From Ostrinia nubilalis (taxonomy: Eukaryota; Arthropoda; Insecta; Lepidoptera; Crambidae): a stretch of 64,000 nt of DNA. Each line of letters starts with the position of its first letter. Within the stretch, counting starts at the first letter, position 1. The stretch covers positions 10,188,501-10,252,500 of the forward strand of contig NC_087098.1 in NCBI RefSeq assembly GCF_963855985.1, written 5' to 3'. The notes beneath the pieces are model-generated. The model did no database searches, was not told where the DNA came from, and was given only the letters and a program-made list of their open reading frames with translations. Positions 1 through 11,111 of the stretch are shown in pieces. The position numbers and the translations under genes are program-made.

Positions 1-204
1 CATCAATATATGTAGTTTTACATCTGTTCTTACCTGACTGACTTCGTTAACAAAATAAGATCTACAAATTATATTTGTGTACTACGACGACAGTTTTTCA
101 TCTTCCCGTTGAAACGCACTGATTTTAACGTATTCCTTCTCCACTCCAGTCAAAATTGCTTATAATAAATAAATACACTATGTATATTCACAATTGCATG
201 ATCC

Positions 205-458
205 TTAACCAAGAGTTACACGATAGTTATATACACGAATAGGTCGAAGACGATTCACTTCGATGTACTGGGTAACACTACACTGGCACTTTGAGTGTCC
301 ACAGTCATAGTAATGCTTCTTCGAGTTGATCGAAGGTATCACACCATCAGTCACTCTCGTAGATGGTGGAGTTGGAGCCCTTTTGCCGGCTGTAGGGTGA
401 ACAGAACTCAATCCTGGTGTCTGGCAGCCAGGTGTACGCAGTGCGCTCGGATGATGCA
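205..458 (-). CDS. Candidate terminal coding exon, product unknown
   Basis: Read on the minus strand, a pyrimidine-rich tract ending TTTGTTCCAG lies just before base 458. It is followed by an open frame of two bases plus 84 codons ending in TAA (207-205). The encoded C-terminus starts (V)HHPSALRTPGCQTPGLSS, is rich in Pro, Ser and Thr, carries a Cys cluster DCGHSKCQCS, and ends YNYRVTLG. I see no membrane segment or domain I recognise. Base composition is clearly less AT-rich than the flanks, and codons are balanced in a way random AT-rich DNA rarely gives. The same frame stays open upstream to 669, but there it translates the poly-pyrimidine tract (IIFFFVPV), which favours an intron. The 3' UTR would run left out of the window; I see no AATAAA on this strand in the remaining 204 bases. 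Function cannot be assigned. Confidence 0.42.
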
Positions 459-1199
459 CTGGAACAAAGAAAAATATTATTAGTTTGATGGCCATAAGAT
501 TCTTTTCAGGTTGACAAGTAGTTAAACAACCAATCAAGCTTGTCGATAGAAGGTTTGTTTTACTGAAAGAGCTTTGACGGTTGCCTAGTCTGGTGGTACA
601 GATTATTATGGGAGAGTGACGTACAAATACAAACACTTGCGAACATGAAATATCTGTTTGTATTGGCACATATGTTATAAAATAACTAACAGTAGATACC
701 TGCGAGTGTGGATTAGTATCGGTGTAATATTATATTAAGTACGGAGCTAAATAAGTTTTAGTACCTACTCATTTACATAATGTGCGCTACCACTCACGAA
801 AAATAAAGTAATATCCAACAATATGACGGTGACTTTGAACTTCTTTAAGTTACACAACGATGTAATATCGTTAACGTTTCACGACAAAAGTCTGGATTCT
901 CATAGTCAAGGTTATCAACAACATATTGGTTGAGAATGTTCAGGATTGATTAGTTTTGTTGGGTTTTCACGATAGCCCAGTCTAGACGTTTTCATTAGCC
1001 TACTACTTACGAAGTTATATGTATTAGTTTGCCTGTGAAAAGTTTTGGGGAAGGTCATGGAACAATCATATTATTTTAAAAAGTAATATGTACTGTTTGA
1101 ACAGCGATCAACCTTTGTTTTCTTAGTGAACAATATAGACTCGGGATCTTTTTTTAGCTTTGTAGAAGCGGAAATAATAATTTTCTTTTACGTGAATAG
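459..1199. other. Non-coding stretch next to the candidate exon
   Basis: AT-rich and without a supported gene. Its left edge is the likely 3' splice region of the minus-strand exon. No repeat was identified. Confidence 0.5.
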
Positions 1200-1307
1200 G
1201 TGCAGACGACTGCACATCAAGCTGAACACAGTGGCGTCTTATCTTGTTGTAATACAGGCTATTTTTATAAAATAAATATGTATAGTATGATGTGCTGTCG
1301 ACTGTAC
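1200..1307 (+). mobile_element. Small MITE-like element with GTCGAC-type inverted ends
   Basis: The left end GTGCAGACGACTGCACATCA and the right end TGATGTGCTGTCGACTGTAC are imperfect inverted copies. The interior, AGCTGAACACAGTGGCGTCT, recurs in inverted orientation at 38.8 kb. Related ends occur near 13.2, 56.4, 58.2 and 62.5 kb. This fits a short non-autonomous DNA transposon present in many copies. The transposase family is not known. Confidence 0.6.
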
Positions 1308-3176
1308 ATTATTAATTAAGTATAACGTTTATTAAATTTTGTACTATACAGTCATTCATTATTGTAAAGGGATACATCATTTGCTCTTTCCACAGTAAAA
1401 AAAGTTACGATTTATGAAATAAAAAATCCTTAAGTTTGGCAAAAATAGTTGCAATAGTCGAAACACCACGTAAATATCTTATGTGGTCCGGATTTAAAAG
1501 CGTAAATAATAAAAGCACCACTGGCATTACTATTCTAAATGAAAAACGTAAGTGGAAATGGACGGCCATTTTTGATTAATTAAATTCGAAAGCGGTGATA
1601 GATTCCCGAATAAGAGATGTTCATTTATTTTTGGGTTTTTGGGTTGGCTGTTAATCGTATTGGGATGGGAATAAACTCGACGCCTGGCGAACTAAATAAT
1701 TTGGTGATAATTGTTGAAACTATTTTAATAATGTCAATACCGACGAACTCTAATTCGGGCTTCTATTTTAGTGCTAACTCTCGTTAATTAATTGTCGTCT
1801 GGCTCTACATTTTTACTTGAAAGTTCTGTAGTTATTATTAATAAAAATAACTTGCTACGTCATTCAATAAATGTGTGAGTAAGGATCTTTCTGGCTTCTA
1901 TGATATAACGATTATCAGTGTTTTGATAGACTTCTTTTTTTCGTTATCGAGCAGTTTTATAATGCGTAAAATAGTATTTTTTTAAATGAAAAACTACTTT
2001 GACTTTAAAAACAATTATGAGTATGATACCTAGTATGATTTTCTGTTAGATTAACTATGAATTATTTGTTAATACATTACGTTTAACTATTGGAGAAAAG
2101 TTTTGATCCATTATATTACTTCGACTTAAGAAACTTACTGGTATATTGAACATGTACCCTGTTCAAGAAGAGCGAACTTAATGTCATTTATGGCACTATC
2201 CTCCAATTGATGGTTGATGTTTAACCAAGTATTTGTACATTTTCAAGTCGTATCATACTGGACTTCCTAATTGACCTATTATAGGTGACTATCAACGCAT
2301 AATCAAGCTTCAATTCATACGACATTGTAACTATTAACCTAAATACTGAGATTATTCTGGGGAACGGAATTCTTGGATTTCGGAAGCTAATACTAATATT
2401 GAGCTCCTAAGCCCAACGTTCGATGTCATCGCTATTCGATTTGCTAATAAAGGTGCCACTTAATCCATTACCTTGAGATATTACCTAATTCAATTTCGAG
2501 GAAGGACTGGCAACATTTGACCTAAATGTTGCTGGTATTTCGAAATCAGTAGTCCAGTATCTATTGTTTATTTAGATTAATAAATTAATAATGTTAGGAA
2601 ATGCATTAGTGAGTAAAGCAGCTTGGTAGTTTACCAAGCTGCTTGCAAAAAATAATGGACTATCTGTTGACAGCTGAAACCAATATTTTCTATATTTTTG
2701 TCTTCAATTCTGTCAATAGTTTGTGACGGACTATGGTTAGGTATTTGTCGATCAATCAAGAATATAGGCGTTGATTACGCACGCACTGTATTGCATCTTT
2801 GTTTGCAAAATTCTCTATTAGTTCTTAAAGTACGGTGAAACAGAAGTAAGAGAGCATACGATGGGAAGTCTTTCTCCAACTTACTGGCTTATACGACATA
2901 TTATCTACTCGTATTCATGATTATATCCTCAACAATTCAACATGCTTTCCGGCGAGAATAGTGGTGTTTAACATCCAACTTAGCAATTTTTCTAAAATCA
3001 ACAAACTTCATATAAGAAGAAAGTTTAATTTGATCGATAATTACCACCTTTCGTAACCAATCGAAAGTTGCTATAACATTCTAATGAAAGCGAATGTAAG
3101 CTTGTTTTCAACTCCAATTAACGTAACAGCATTCAAAGGGTGAGTTTCAACATTGCAATGCTTTGAATGGTAATCG
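1308..3176. other. Unique AT-rich DNA, one short hairpin
   Basis: No open frame above 60 codons and no recognised repeat. The only structure I noted is the perfect hairpin at 2616-2644, listed separately. Confidence 0.5.
2616..2644. repeat. Perfect 13-bp hairpin with 3-base loop
   Basis: AAGCAGCTTGGTA at 2616-2628 is followed by GTT and its exact reverse complement at 2632-2644. It could form a cruciform or an RNA hairpin. It is too short for a normal microRNA precursor. Role unknown. Confidence 0.75.
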
Positions 3177-3571
3177 CTAGGGTTGCCATTTATCCGGGGT
3201 TCCCCGGATTTGTCCTAGTTTAGAGGGCGTCCGGGCGGGATTTCATTAGCAGTCCGGGTTAAAAAAAATCTTAGTCCGATGCCGAGCGACACGACTAAGA
3301 AGTCTTCCAGTGACTTGGCCCACTTTTAAGTCACTTTATTGTACATATTTATAAATGTTTTTTATTCTAGCAACTGGGCCCACTCTAAGATTCTAGAGTA
3401 GATTTTATTGATTTGGAGTTTAATTTATTAATAAAAACATTGAAGATATTATAGGTCCAGTTACTGGAAGAAAAAATATTCAAAAATACAAGGGGGCCAA
3501 GTCACTGGAAGACTCCGACTAGAGTTAGTTCTTGTCCTGGTTCCCAAATATTAGTGATGGAAACCCTAGTA
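3177..3571. mobile_element. hAT-like non-autonomous element hosting a second small MITE
   Basis: The outer ends are CTAGGGTTGCCAT (3177) and ATGGAAACCCTAG (3559-3571), inverted copies with one mismatch. The left part has TCCGGGGTTCCCCGGA-like GC-rich palindromes. Terminal motifs resembling AGGGTTGCCA are known from hAT elements, so the class is tentative. An inner, sharper inverted repeat lies at 3301-3514. Confidence 0.5.
3301..3514. mobile_element. Nested MITE with perfect 20-bp inverted ends
   Basis: AGTCTTCCAGTGACTTGGCC at 3301-3320 has its exact reverse complement at 3495-3514. The 174 bases between are AT-rich and carry more partial copies of the CCAGT/ACTGG motif. It lies inside the CTAGGGTTGCCAT element, so it either inserted later or forms its core. 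No coding capacity. Confidence 0.65.
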
Positions 3572-4545
3572 GTCGCGGACATTTACATTGACAAGTCGAA
3601 CACGGCTTGGAACAAACAAAGGCGTACCTTAAATTCAAGTTACAGTATTAGTAATGTTTTGTTTACTTGACACGATTAGGTAATGTGTTTTCGAATAGCA
3701 AAACCCCTGTAAGTTGGGTTAGTACGGGTAACTAGCTTTGTATGCCTGTTACTTGTTTAATAGATTATGTTTTGTCTAAGTTGTAAAGTTTCATAAGAAG
3801 TTTATGTAGAATTAATTAATATTGAGGTGGAGGTCTTACCTACTTACTTATATAATGATTATAATTAATTTTCATCAAGGAGATTAGATAAATAATGAAA
3901 AAAGCGTGTAATGATTTTACAGTTAAAAACTATGGCAAACCTAAACCTCCTTGGTTCGTACAAGAAAATATTTCTATGTATATTCGTATGAGTCTTATTG
4001 CTTAACAGCCACATGATGACTGTTTTAATTGTGTCTAGTACATGGTAAGAATTCACAATAATGTCTACATAGCCACTTCAATAACTTCTCCAGCCGCCTT
4101 AATATCGCTCACACTTATACCACTTATACAGTCAGATTAAAAAGGCTCCCATCGTGTGCGCATAATATTATTATTCCTTACTGTTCCTCAGAGCCTAGGG
4201 CGCGGCTATTACTCATCTTTCCCTGTGTCGAGGGCTCGTTTTTATTGCTAGACGTGAAAAATACCAGAAATTTCATCCGGTCCGTTCGAAGTGGCTGGAT
4301 TAATTCAGAAGGCACTTATTTCAAATTGGATTTCGCTCGGCTTGCCCGCCGTCTGCGTCTCTCATTCTCTTTTAATAGTGTCCGACTTGTTCCATCGTGT
4401 CAATTGTGGCCTCATTCGTATGGCTAATACGTAATTCGTTATACATGAGGATGTTGATTAGATTTGGAAATTTGGATCAGTTGGCATAAAGGATGACTGG
4501 AAGAGAATTTGATATTAAGGTCGCTTTATGTACTTTAATTTAACC

Positions 4546-4876
4546 GCCTCTGTGGTCTAGTGGTAAGACCACCTGCTTCAGACGCAGAGGTCCCGGGTTC
4601 GATTCGGGGGCAGATTTTTCTGTTCGGTTTGGTTGGTGGTAGGGCTTGTTCTAAGTCCGCCTGGCTAGCTACCACCATCTTACCTAAGTCTGTCGCCATA
4701 ACAACAATGTAAACAGCATTATTGTGTTCCGGCAGTTAGAGGTAAGAAAGCCAGTTCCTACGTGGTTGAGGATTCCGAGTGAAGCTCGCTTCCACCTTCG
4801 GTCTGATCGTCACTTACCATCAGGTGAGATACAGGCCAAGAGCTTCCTCGTTGTGGATAAAAAAATTAAAAAAAAT
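4546..4876 (+). mobile_element. tRNA-derived SINE, near full length
   Basis: The head looks like a tRNA gene, with an A-box TGGTCTAGTGG (4553-4563) and a B-box GTTCGATTC (4597-4605). These form an internal RNA polymerase III promoter. The T-stem after the B-box is disrupted (two C bases appear lost) and no matching 3' acceptor strand follows, so it is not a working tRNA. After a body of about 200 bases it ends with the tail CACTTACCATCAGGTGAGAT, then TTGTGGATAAAAAAA, a poly-A-like end. Tail-only copies lie at 7.6, 11.0 and 46.3 kb. SINE tails of this kind are usually shared with a partner LINE that supplies the reverse transcriptase. Confidence 0.75.
4553..4605 (+). promoter_or_regulatory. 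Internal Pol III promoter (A and B boxes) of the SINE
   Basis: The A-box matches TRGYNNARNGG as TGGTCTAGTGG, and the B-box GTTCGATTC matches the GWTCRANNC consensus. They are about 33 bases apart, as in tRNA genes. Confidence 0.7.
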
Positions 4877-7561
4877 GGGTCCCCTGCGTATTTTCGAATT
4901 CTGCTGTAGCGACGAACGCTGTTGCGATTTTTTACTGCCTCAGTTTCGAAAACTTATGGATTCGAATAATGTAGGTAGTCGGAAAGGACGCTGTTTCAAA
5001 AAAAAAAATTAAAAAGCCTCTAATTGGTAGATTTTATACCGTGTGTGTCCTGCCCAGGAGCCGAAGCCAGCACTTTTGAGAGTTCACTAACAAGTAGGCA
5101 ACACCTTATAATTCAAGTATCTCTAATTGTTTCATAAAAAAAGGTTTTGCTCCTTGTGTGGTACATTAAGCATGCATTCATTAAGCCATCCCATTCCTTT
5201 GTTGATTTTTTAATAAGTCGTACATTCTTGCCATAGCCAAACGCAAACAGACATTCCATGACTGATAAAATAGTAAAAGTATTTATTCAAACTCTGGTTA
5301 AAATAAGAGGACAAATGTACAAAATCGTTCAAAATCCAATTACCTAAACAGCTTGCCATCTACGATAATACTTAATATTGGTAATTATTTTGTTAGGTTC
5401 TTAGTGAAAGAAAGGATTGGTCGAGTTGTAAGCCTTGTTGCATATCTTGCAATAATGCAAACCGATTGAAACCTTATCATGTACCTAATGTAAGTCAACT
5501 TGGTTGACAATCTTATATTTTGTAGGTGATTGTTACCACTGGCTACTGATGATTAATAAGGACGTAACATGAATAGCATGTTAAGTCAAGAGAGCCTGTT
5601 TTTGTTAGCCTTTGTCTATAAGTTTGCTAAAAGCTAGTGACACTTAACCTAGACACAATTGGCTGTTCTTCCTCAACTACAACCCAAGTCTATTGTTCGA
5701 AGGCTCCCGCTAAGTATGTCAAGAACATTGACCCATGTGGTATAAGGGTTCTCTAAAACAACAACCTATGAGGTAAAGATAAATAACGCTTCTGGTCACA
5801 CAAGTGGTAGTAGGTGGGATTTTGAAAGGTTCTATTACTTTTGTGATTTGACTTAACTGTAAAGGATACATTACTAATATGACTGTACTTAAGTTCTTTA
5901 AATAATAACATCAAAATGAATGAGAACTTGGAAGTAATTACATACCTATTTACCTACTAAATAACTATCTGTCTGGTGCTGTTTAGTTACATTTATCTAA
6001 TATAGTATTATTTTTAAAATGCAGTTTCATAACTGATGTTTCAAATTAATACATTTTATACAGTGTCGCCTATTCACTAAGAAAGCAACACAAAACTAAA
6101 TAAGTAGGTTTTTTTACTTATCAGCATTCGACAACAGAATTTTCCAGTGTTTTCAACAGAAACCTATTGAGGCATGTGACATCTTTAGATTTAGCCAATG
6201 TAGAGTATCTTGTTAGAAATATTCAACCATCTTTTTAGCACAGGTGAATACTAAATTTAAAGTAGGTACCACGTAGATACTACCTACTTTTAAAATGGAT
6301 ACAAAAATAGATAAAATTTCTCTAGGTTTAAATTAAAGTAAGTTATTGTTAATGATTTCCCTTTACCGCTGCGGTCATAATAAATATGTTGGAGGTCTGA
6401 CAGACCTCGGAAAAGGTACAAGTATGTTAATTGACGGCGATTAAAGGGTTCAAATAACACAGCTCTAATAACGAACCGGAGTTCGAAAAGTTGTTTAATT
6501 AACCCTTTACCTACGGGGCCCTTGGAAACCAAAGTCGCCTCTCAATACGGGGTATTTTAACCTATAAAATTGTTTGCTCCACTTTACATCAAGATATTTT
6601 AAAAGTATGAGACTTACGGTATTGAAATTTGGAATATTATATTTTGCAACTAATGTAGTTTCATAATTACAAGCGCATTTTACATTTAATTTGCAATTTT
6701 ATTGTTTATTTGTCGTAAACCGTGATTTAGTATAGGCTTTGCCAAAATAACAATAGATGCCACCCGTATTGAGAAGTGACTTTAGACTTGGCAACTATAG
6801 GTGCCTCCCGTAGGTAAGAGGTTAACATTTAGACAAATGTTCATTTCGATGTGTAACGCATTTATAGCAATTACGAATCGTACTCCGGGTGCCAGCCTTT
6901 GTAATTAGAAGAAGAGAGTTATTTTAAATACTCTGGCCAGGAGTTAGGAAACTGTATTTAAATTGTGAACATTTTGTTACAATTCTATCCCTCTCAAACT
7001 GCTCTTGCTGTACTCGTATTATCTTAAGAATTTTAATTGTTATTTAAATATTTTACAAAACTCATATTATTGAGCCAGACTACAATAATTTAATGAAGTC
7101 CACCAATAAAAACAAAACTGTAATCATTCTCTATCATTTTTAATAACATTCTGTATACTTACTGCAATGTTTACGAACCTTTTTATATTAATTAATTGTA
7201 AACTTGAGTCTTGAATTAAAACAAAATTAACAATCTGATTCCATGGAAAATTTAATGAGTTTCATTGCATTAAGGGTCGTGTAAACTATAATTTAACTCA
7301 ATAACCTCAAATAATAAATGCTCACTCGTCCAGACGAGGTGCTAACTGGTCTAGTTCGAGTTTGACCAAAGCAGGTGCTGCAAAGTATAAACTTGTTGAT
7401 ACAAGTAATCAAAGTGCAGTAGAGCCTTAACTATGTTGGGAATCTTCGAGTTGATTGGACAAATTGTTATTAAATAGGTGGTTAGGTTGTTTAAGGGCGT
7501 TAATGGCAGTATCAGTTTTGCATTAGACGTTGATTGACAATTTACGATACTTCATTTGAGT
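4877..7561. other. Unique AT-rich DNA
   Basis: Only short chance frames, the longest an 80-codon AT-rich frame at 6290-6532. No recognised repeats, and no splice-flanked open segment caught my eye. Confidence 0.45.
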
Positions 7562-7640
7562 GATATATTTTTTTATCCAACGAGGAAGCTCTTGGCCTGT
7601 ATCTCACCTGATGATAAGTGACGATCAGGTCATTGGCAGT
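7562..7640 (-). mobile_element. SINE/LINE tail fragment, minus strand
   Basis: TTTTTTTATCCAACGAGGAA, then CTCTTGGCCTGTATCTCACC, reads as the reverse complement of the tail of the SINE at 4.5 kb, including its A-rich end. It has no tRNA-like head, so it is 5' truncated. Confidence 0.7.
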
Positions 7641-7841
7641 ATAAGATAGATACCTTTTGATATTTTAAAATTTCAATTGGAGCAAACTGTTCTAAGGGAA
7701 TCGTTTATTTTTACTGGTTTTATCGATGAAGGAGATTTTTTGAGAATAGAAAATATTGATATCGTCTATATTTCCATCTTAAATAGCTAAAATGTTATTG
7801 ACGCTCTTACGTACCTACACACTTACGAATAGGCTAAAGCG

Positions 7842-8112
7842 GTGACACTCCGCAACAGCAAAGAGCATTTGAATGTAATTAACTTACCTGAGCTAAACAT
7901 TTCATCCAAACAAATGCAACCATTATCTTTAAAGCATGCATACCAGGAGGTCAGAACAAAGGAGTTTAAACTTAAACATGCACTATGCATAGAGACCGAT
8001 GCGGCGAGAATCGTCTGGGCAAACAGACGCGCGGTCAAAATGGAAGCTCTATTGTGTCGACGTATTCATTTGTATGGCAAGTCCAATATTGACATTAGGA
8101 AACTTGTTCCGA
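7842..8112 (+). CDS. Alternative plus-strand open segment (competes with the minus exon)
   Basis: A 92-codon plus-strand frame runs from a GTG at 7842 to a TAA at 8118-8120 and has a stop just upstream at 7830, with no ATG near its start. It would have to be an internal exon. A consensus-like donor CGA|GTAAGT sits at 8113, and a weak acceptor (CTCCGCAACAG) at about 7861. The peptide is charged and protein-like, with a stretch reading IVWANRRAVKMEALLCRRIH, but I recognise no domain. It is less AT-rich than its surroundings. Either this strand or the overlapping minus-strand reading could be real, or both could be chance. A decayed transposon gene is a third possibility. Confidence 0.18.
7888..8014 (-). 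CDS. Possible upstream coding exon of the minus-strand gene
   Basis: On the minus strand the segment is preceded by GTCTGTTTGCCCAG (a plausible 3' splice site) and followed by CTCAG|GTAAGTTAA (a near-consensus 5' splice site). Only one of three frames is open through its 127 bases. It encodes TILAASVSMHSACLSLNSFV and then a Cys-containing stretch ACFKDNGCICLDEMFSS. It ends one base into a codon, and the terminal exon at 458 begins two bases into one, so joining them keeps frame and makes a Val codon (GTG). The phase match alone has a one-in-three chance. The opposite strand is also open here with its own donor-like site, so the strand is uncertain. No family recognised. Confidence 0.2.
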
Positions 8113-8776
8113 GTAAGTAAACAGGACAGAAGCCGTGCCTATCCCATGATTAGTTTAGAGAGCGCAATTTCAAAGAGTGAAGTCCATACTTCATTCTCCG
8201 ACTCGGAAAATTAAAATTTAAAAAACTTTCTAAAAAATAGGTCCAACTTTGTTTAATTGAAAAGAAAGTTCAAATCCAAGAACAATAATTAAAATACTCC
8301 GTTTCAATCTTAATCTTATCCGTAACAAAAGGATAATGGAAATTGCTGGTGATTTGTTTCAATTTGACAATAGAACCGATGGGGAGTACCGTGGGTGGTA
8401 TACTGGTATTCTGGTAGAGTGATTTTACTCCGCGGATTAATAAGAAATTGTATTATGTATTCCAAAATTATACCTAATAATTATGATTGTCCCTATAGAG
8501 TGCTAGTCATGATTAAGAATAATATATTTTAAAAGAAAGCATTAAGTTAGAAATTGAAGTTTCACACAAAATCTTTCATTATTTCAATCACAAAATGCTA
8601 AGCTGCTCATAATATTTTCACAAAACTTTAATACCTGCCTTGTTATGCATAAAAAAAAAACTTTAAATAGTCAATATAAATCAATATTGAATGTTATTTA
8701 CGACCATCCTGTTTCATTGTAAAGACATCAAACGGTTAAGAACTGGACCTGGTATCAAAATTAAAAAGGAATGTAA

Positions 8777-8955
8777 TCTATATATATAAAAATGAAACCC
8801 GTTTTCCGTTGTCACGACATAACATGAAAACGGCTTGACCGATTTGGCTGATTTTTTTTTTGTAGTTTTCTAATACTCTGTACAAGGTTTTTACGGAAAA
8901 AAATATATAGAAAATCTCTACGCTAAGGCGGTACGAAGTTCGCCGGGTCAGCTAG
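8777..8955 (+). mobile_element. Short Helitron-like non-autonomous element
   Basis: It starts TCTATATATATAAAAATGAA and ends CTAG (8952-8955) followed by T. The sequence GGCGGTACGAAGTTCGCC, a small hairpin, lies just before the end. A 5' TC, a 3' hairpin and a CTAR end with no target duplication are Helitron hallmarks. The interior includes AACGGCTTGACCGATTTGGC. No coding capacity, about 180 bp. Confidence 0.65.
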
Positions 8956-10833
8956 TATTTAATGAAAACAAGGCAATATTGTTAGTTAACAACTTCCTTT
9001 GACTAATTTCGCATTATGTGAATATTTTTCGCGCCAATAGAGGCTGTCAATTATGTATGCAATGATAAAATCGACTCAATAAGAAATTGAACAGTTTCAG
9101 TAGCCTTAAAATTGCTTCATTTTGCAATCAAAGGTAGTTTTACTATCGCTGGATATATCAACATGAAATTGTGAACTTAATAATTTGGTACCTATCAATT
9201 ATTATTCAGCTTTATGTTGGTGCAGATTATAGCTATGTTAGCATCTTTATCAATAATTCTTTTGCAATCAAACTAGAAGAGATAGCTTCATACTAATAAG
9301 GCCTCTTTTCGTATTTCTTACTTTTCTGGTTTTGCGTGGTGTAAAAGTGCCTATCTTTCTATAAATCAATGGTATGTTTTAATATCACTAGATTTCAATG
9401 TTTTTTAGAATTTTCTTAAAAAACTGCCAGTTTCCATTGGTGCAGAAAACAGATGTTACCTTTGCCGAGAAACAACTTTGGTGGTCCCGCTTCTGATTAG
9501 CATTCGTCGCCTAATACATTCTCGGATTGTGCGTTAAACATGCTACGTAGTGGCATTTACACGATTCGTTTCGATTTCGATTCGATCGGACACAATTCCC
9601 ACTTGTTTTGTACCTACTTACTTGTTTTTTACGTACATAATAAATCACATAACGAATTACAATACAGAATACAAGAATAAGTACTTAGTAGTAAGGATAA
9701 CGTTATTACGAGTAGTATAATTGAATTTCCGATAGTCAATTAATTATGTACTGAAGAGGTTTATGTACTTAGTAAAATTCATTGACATTTTACCAATTAT
9801 TTTGATTCCCAGGGAATGTAGAGTTCTACAAAAAACAGTGTAGTATTCAGTTAAATCCCTATAACTTATTAGATACGCCACCCCAAAGTATCCTCAGAAA
9901 AAAGACATGAGAATAAACTTAATATAAGAAGAAGCTAATAGATTAATAAGTCAATATTTTGACTTTGCGGAGGGAAAAACACCGCTTTCAACAACTACAT
10001 CGACTTAAGTAACCGAGCCAATCGATCACCTCCCTAACTTATTTGCTTTTAGGGGCCGAATTCCCCCACTAGCTAGGTTCACGTTGAGAAAAACGCTTGT
10101 TTGTTATAACAGAGCTGCCTGGTTGAGTTTACCCTCGAAACCAACTAGTTCGTGCCTTTTCAGTTACTACAAATATAAATCCTATACATACCTACATAAA
10201 TTTAAATGAGATAGGTACATGAGTAAACACACAATATCTAAACAAAAAAGGATACTGCCTGATCCTATTCTAATACCTGTTTGTTTTGTGTTCATCACCA
10301 AATGCCATTGTTAAGATCGATATATTGTCGACACAAGTCACTCTTACTTAATACATACAATGATTTAAAATAATATATTGCTAATGTTTAGCTTGATTTG
10401 CCGTAAATCCTACAACGATTATAGACAACGTCATTTACATAATTCGAACATCTTATTCACACGAGCATTGCACACTAATAGTCCGGTATAAATCGATCAT
10501 TGTAAATCCCACTTAAGCTTCAAAACCTGTCTTAGCCCGTTTACGACCGCTGTAATTGCCATTCAGTGATTTCTATATCTTACTTTTACGGCAAATCCAT
10601 TTATTTTATTAATTGTATCAATGCCTTTAAGATCATAAACGGGGCGTAATCGGATTTCATATGGCGGTTTTAACGTCACTTTTTATGTGTCATTATCGTA
10701 GAAATGGTTAACGTATTAGTATTAGCTGTGGTATTAGTCTTGTTAGCGAGTTAAAAGTGAATTATATTTAGGGGGTCTTTACTGCATTATGTATGGTTTA
10801 TAATAGGGAAAATTTGACACTATTCTATAAAAA
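8956..10833. other. Unique AT-rich DNA
   Basis: No supported gene and no recognised repeat. The stretch at about 10.5-10.7 kb is less AT-rich and more complex, and is discussed as a possible regulatory block. Confidence 0.4.
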
Positions 10834-11111
10834 TCTACACTAAAAGAGGAAAGATTTGAATGTTTGTGTTGAATGGGTTCCGAAACTACTGGACTGATAT
10901 ATGAAAAACTCTTGAATCATTGGAAATCTACATTATTCCTGATGAACATAGGCTACAAAGAATATGGATGGATAAAGACACCTTCGGCCTGATCATCACT
11001 TACCATCAGGTGAGATACAAGCCAAGAGCTTCCATCCTCGTTGTGGATAAAAAAAATACATTCTGTGGCAGATCGAAATTAATGCGGGCAAAGTCGCGGG
11101 CAAAAGCAAGT
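10834..11111 (+). mobile_element. Decayed Helitron carrying a SINE tail
   Basis: The 5' end TCTACACTAAAAGAGGAAAG matches the start of the Helitron at 29.2 kb. The 3' end GCGGGCAAAGTCGCGGGCAA leads to GCAAGT, a decayed form of CTAGT. Between them, at about 10980-11057, lies a 5'-truncated copy of the tail CACTTACCATCAGGTGAGAT. GGATAAA flanks the insert on both sides, but the right copy is part of the tail, so a target duplication is only possible. Confidence 0.6.
10980..11057 (+). mobile_element. 5'-truncated SINE/LINE tail inside the Helitron
   Basis: It shares ACTTACCATCAGGTGAGATA and TTGTGGATAAAAAA with the SINE at 4.5 kb. The tRNA-like head is absent. Confidence 0.65.

Noticed and set aside
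4546..4618. tRNA gene, Leu(CAG)-like
   Set aside because: A and B boxes are good, but the T-stem cannot form after the B-box and the 3' acceptor strand does not pair. It continues into a SINE body and tail.
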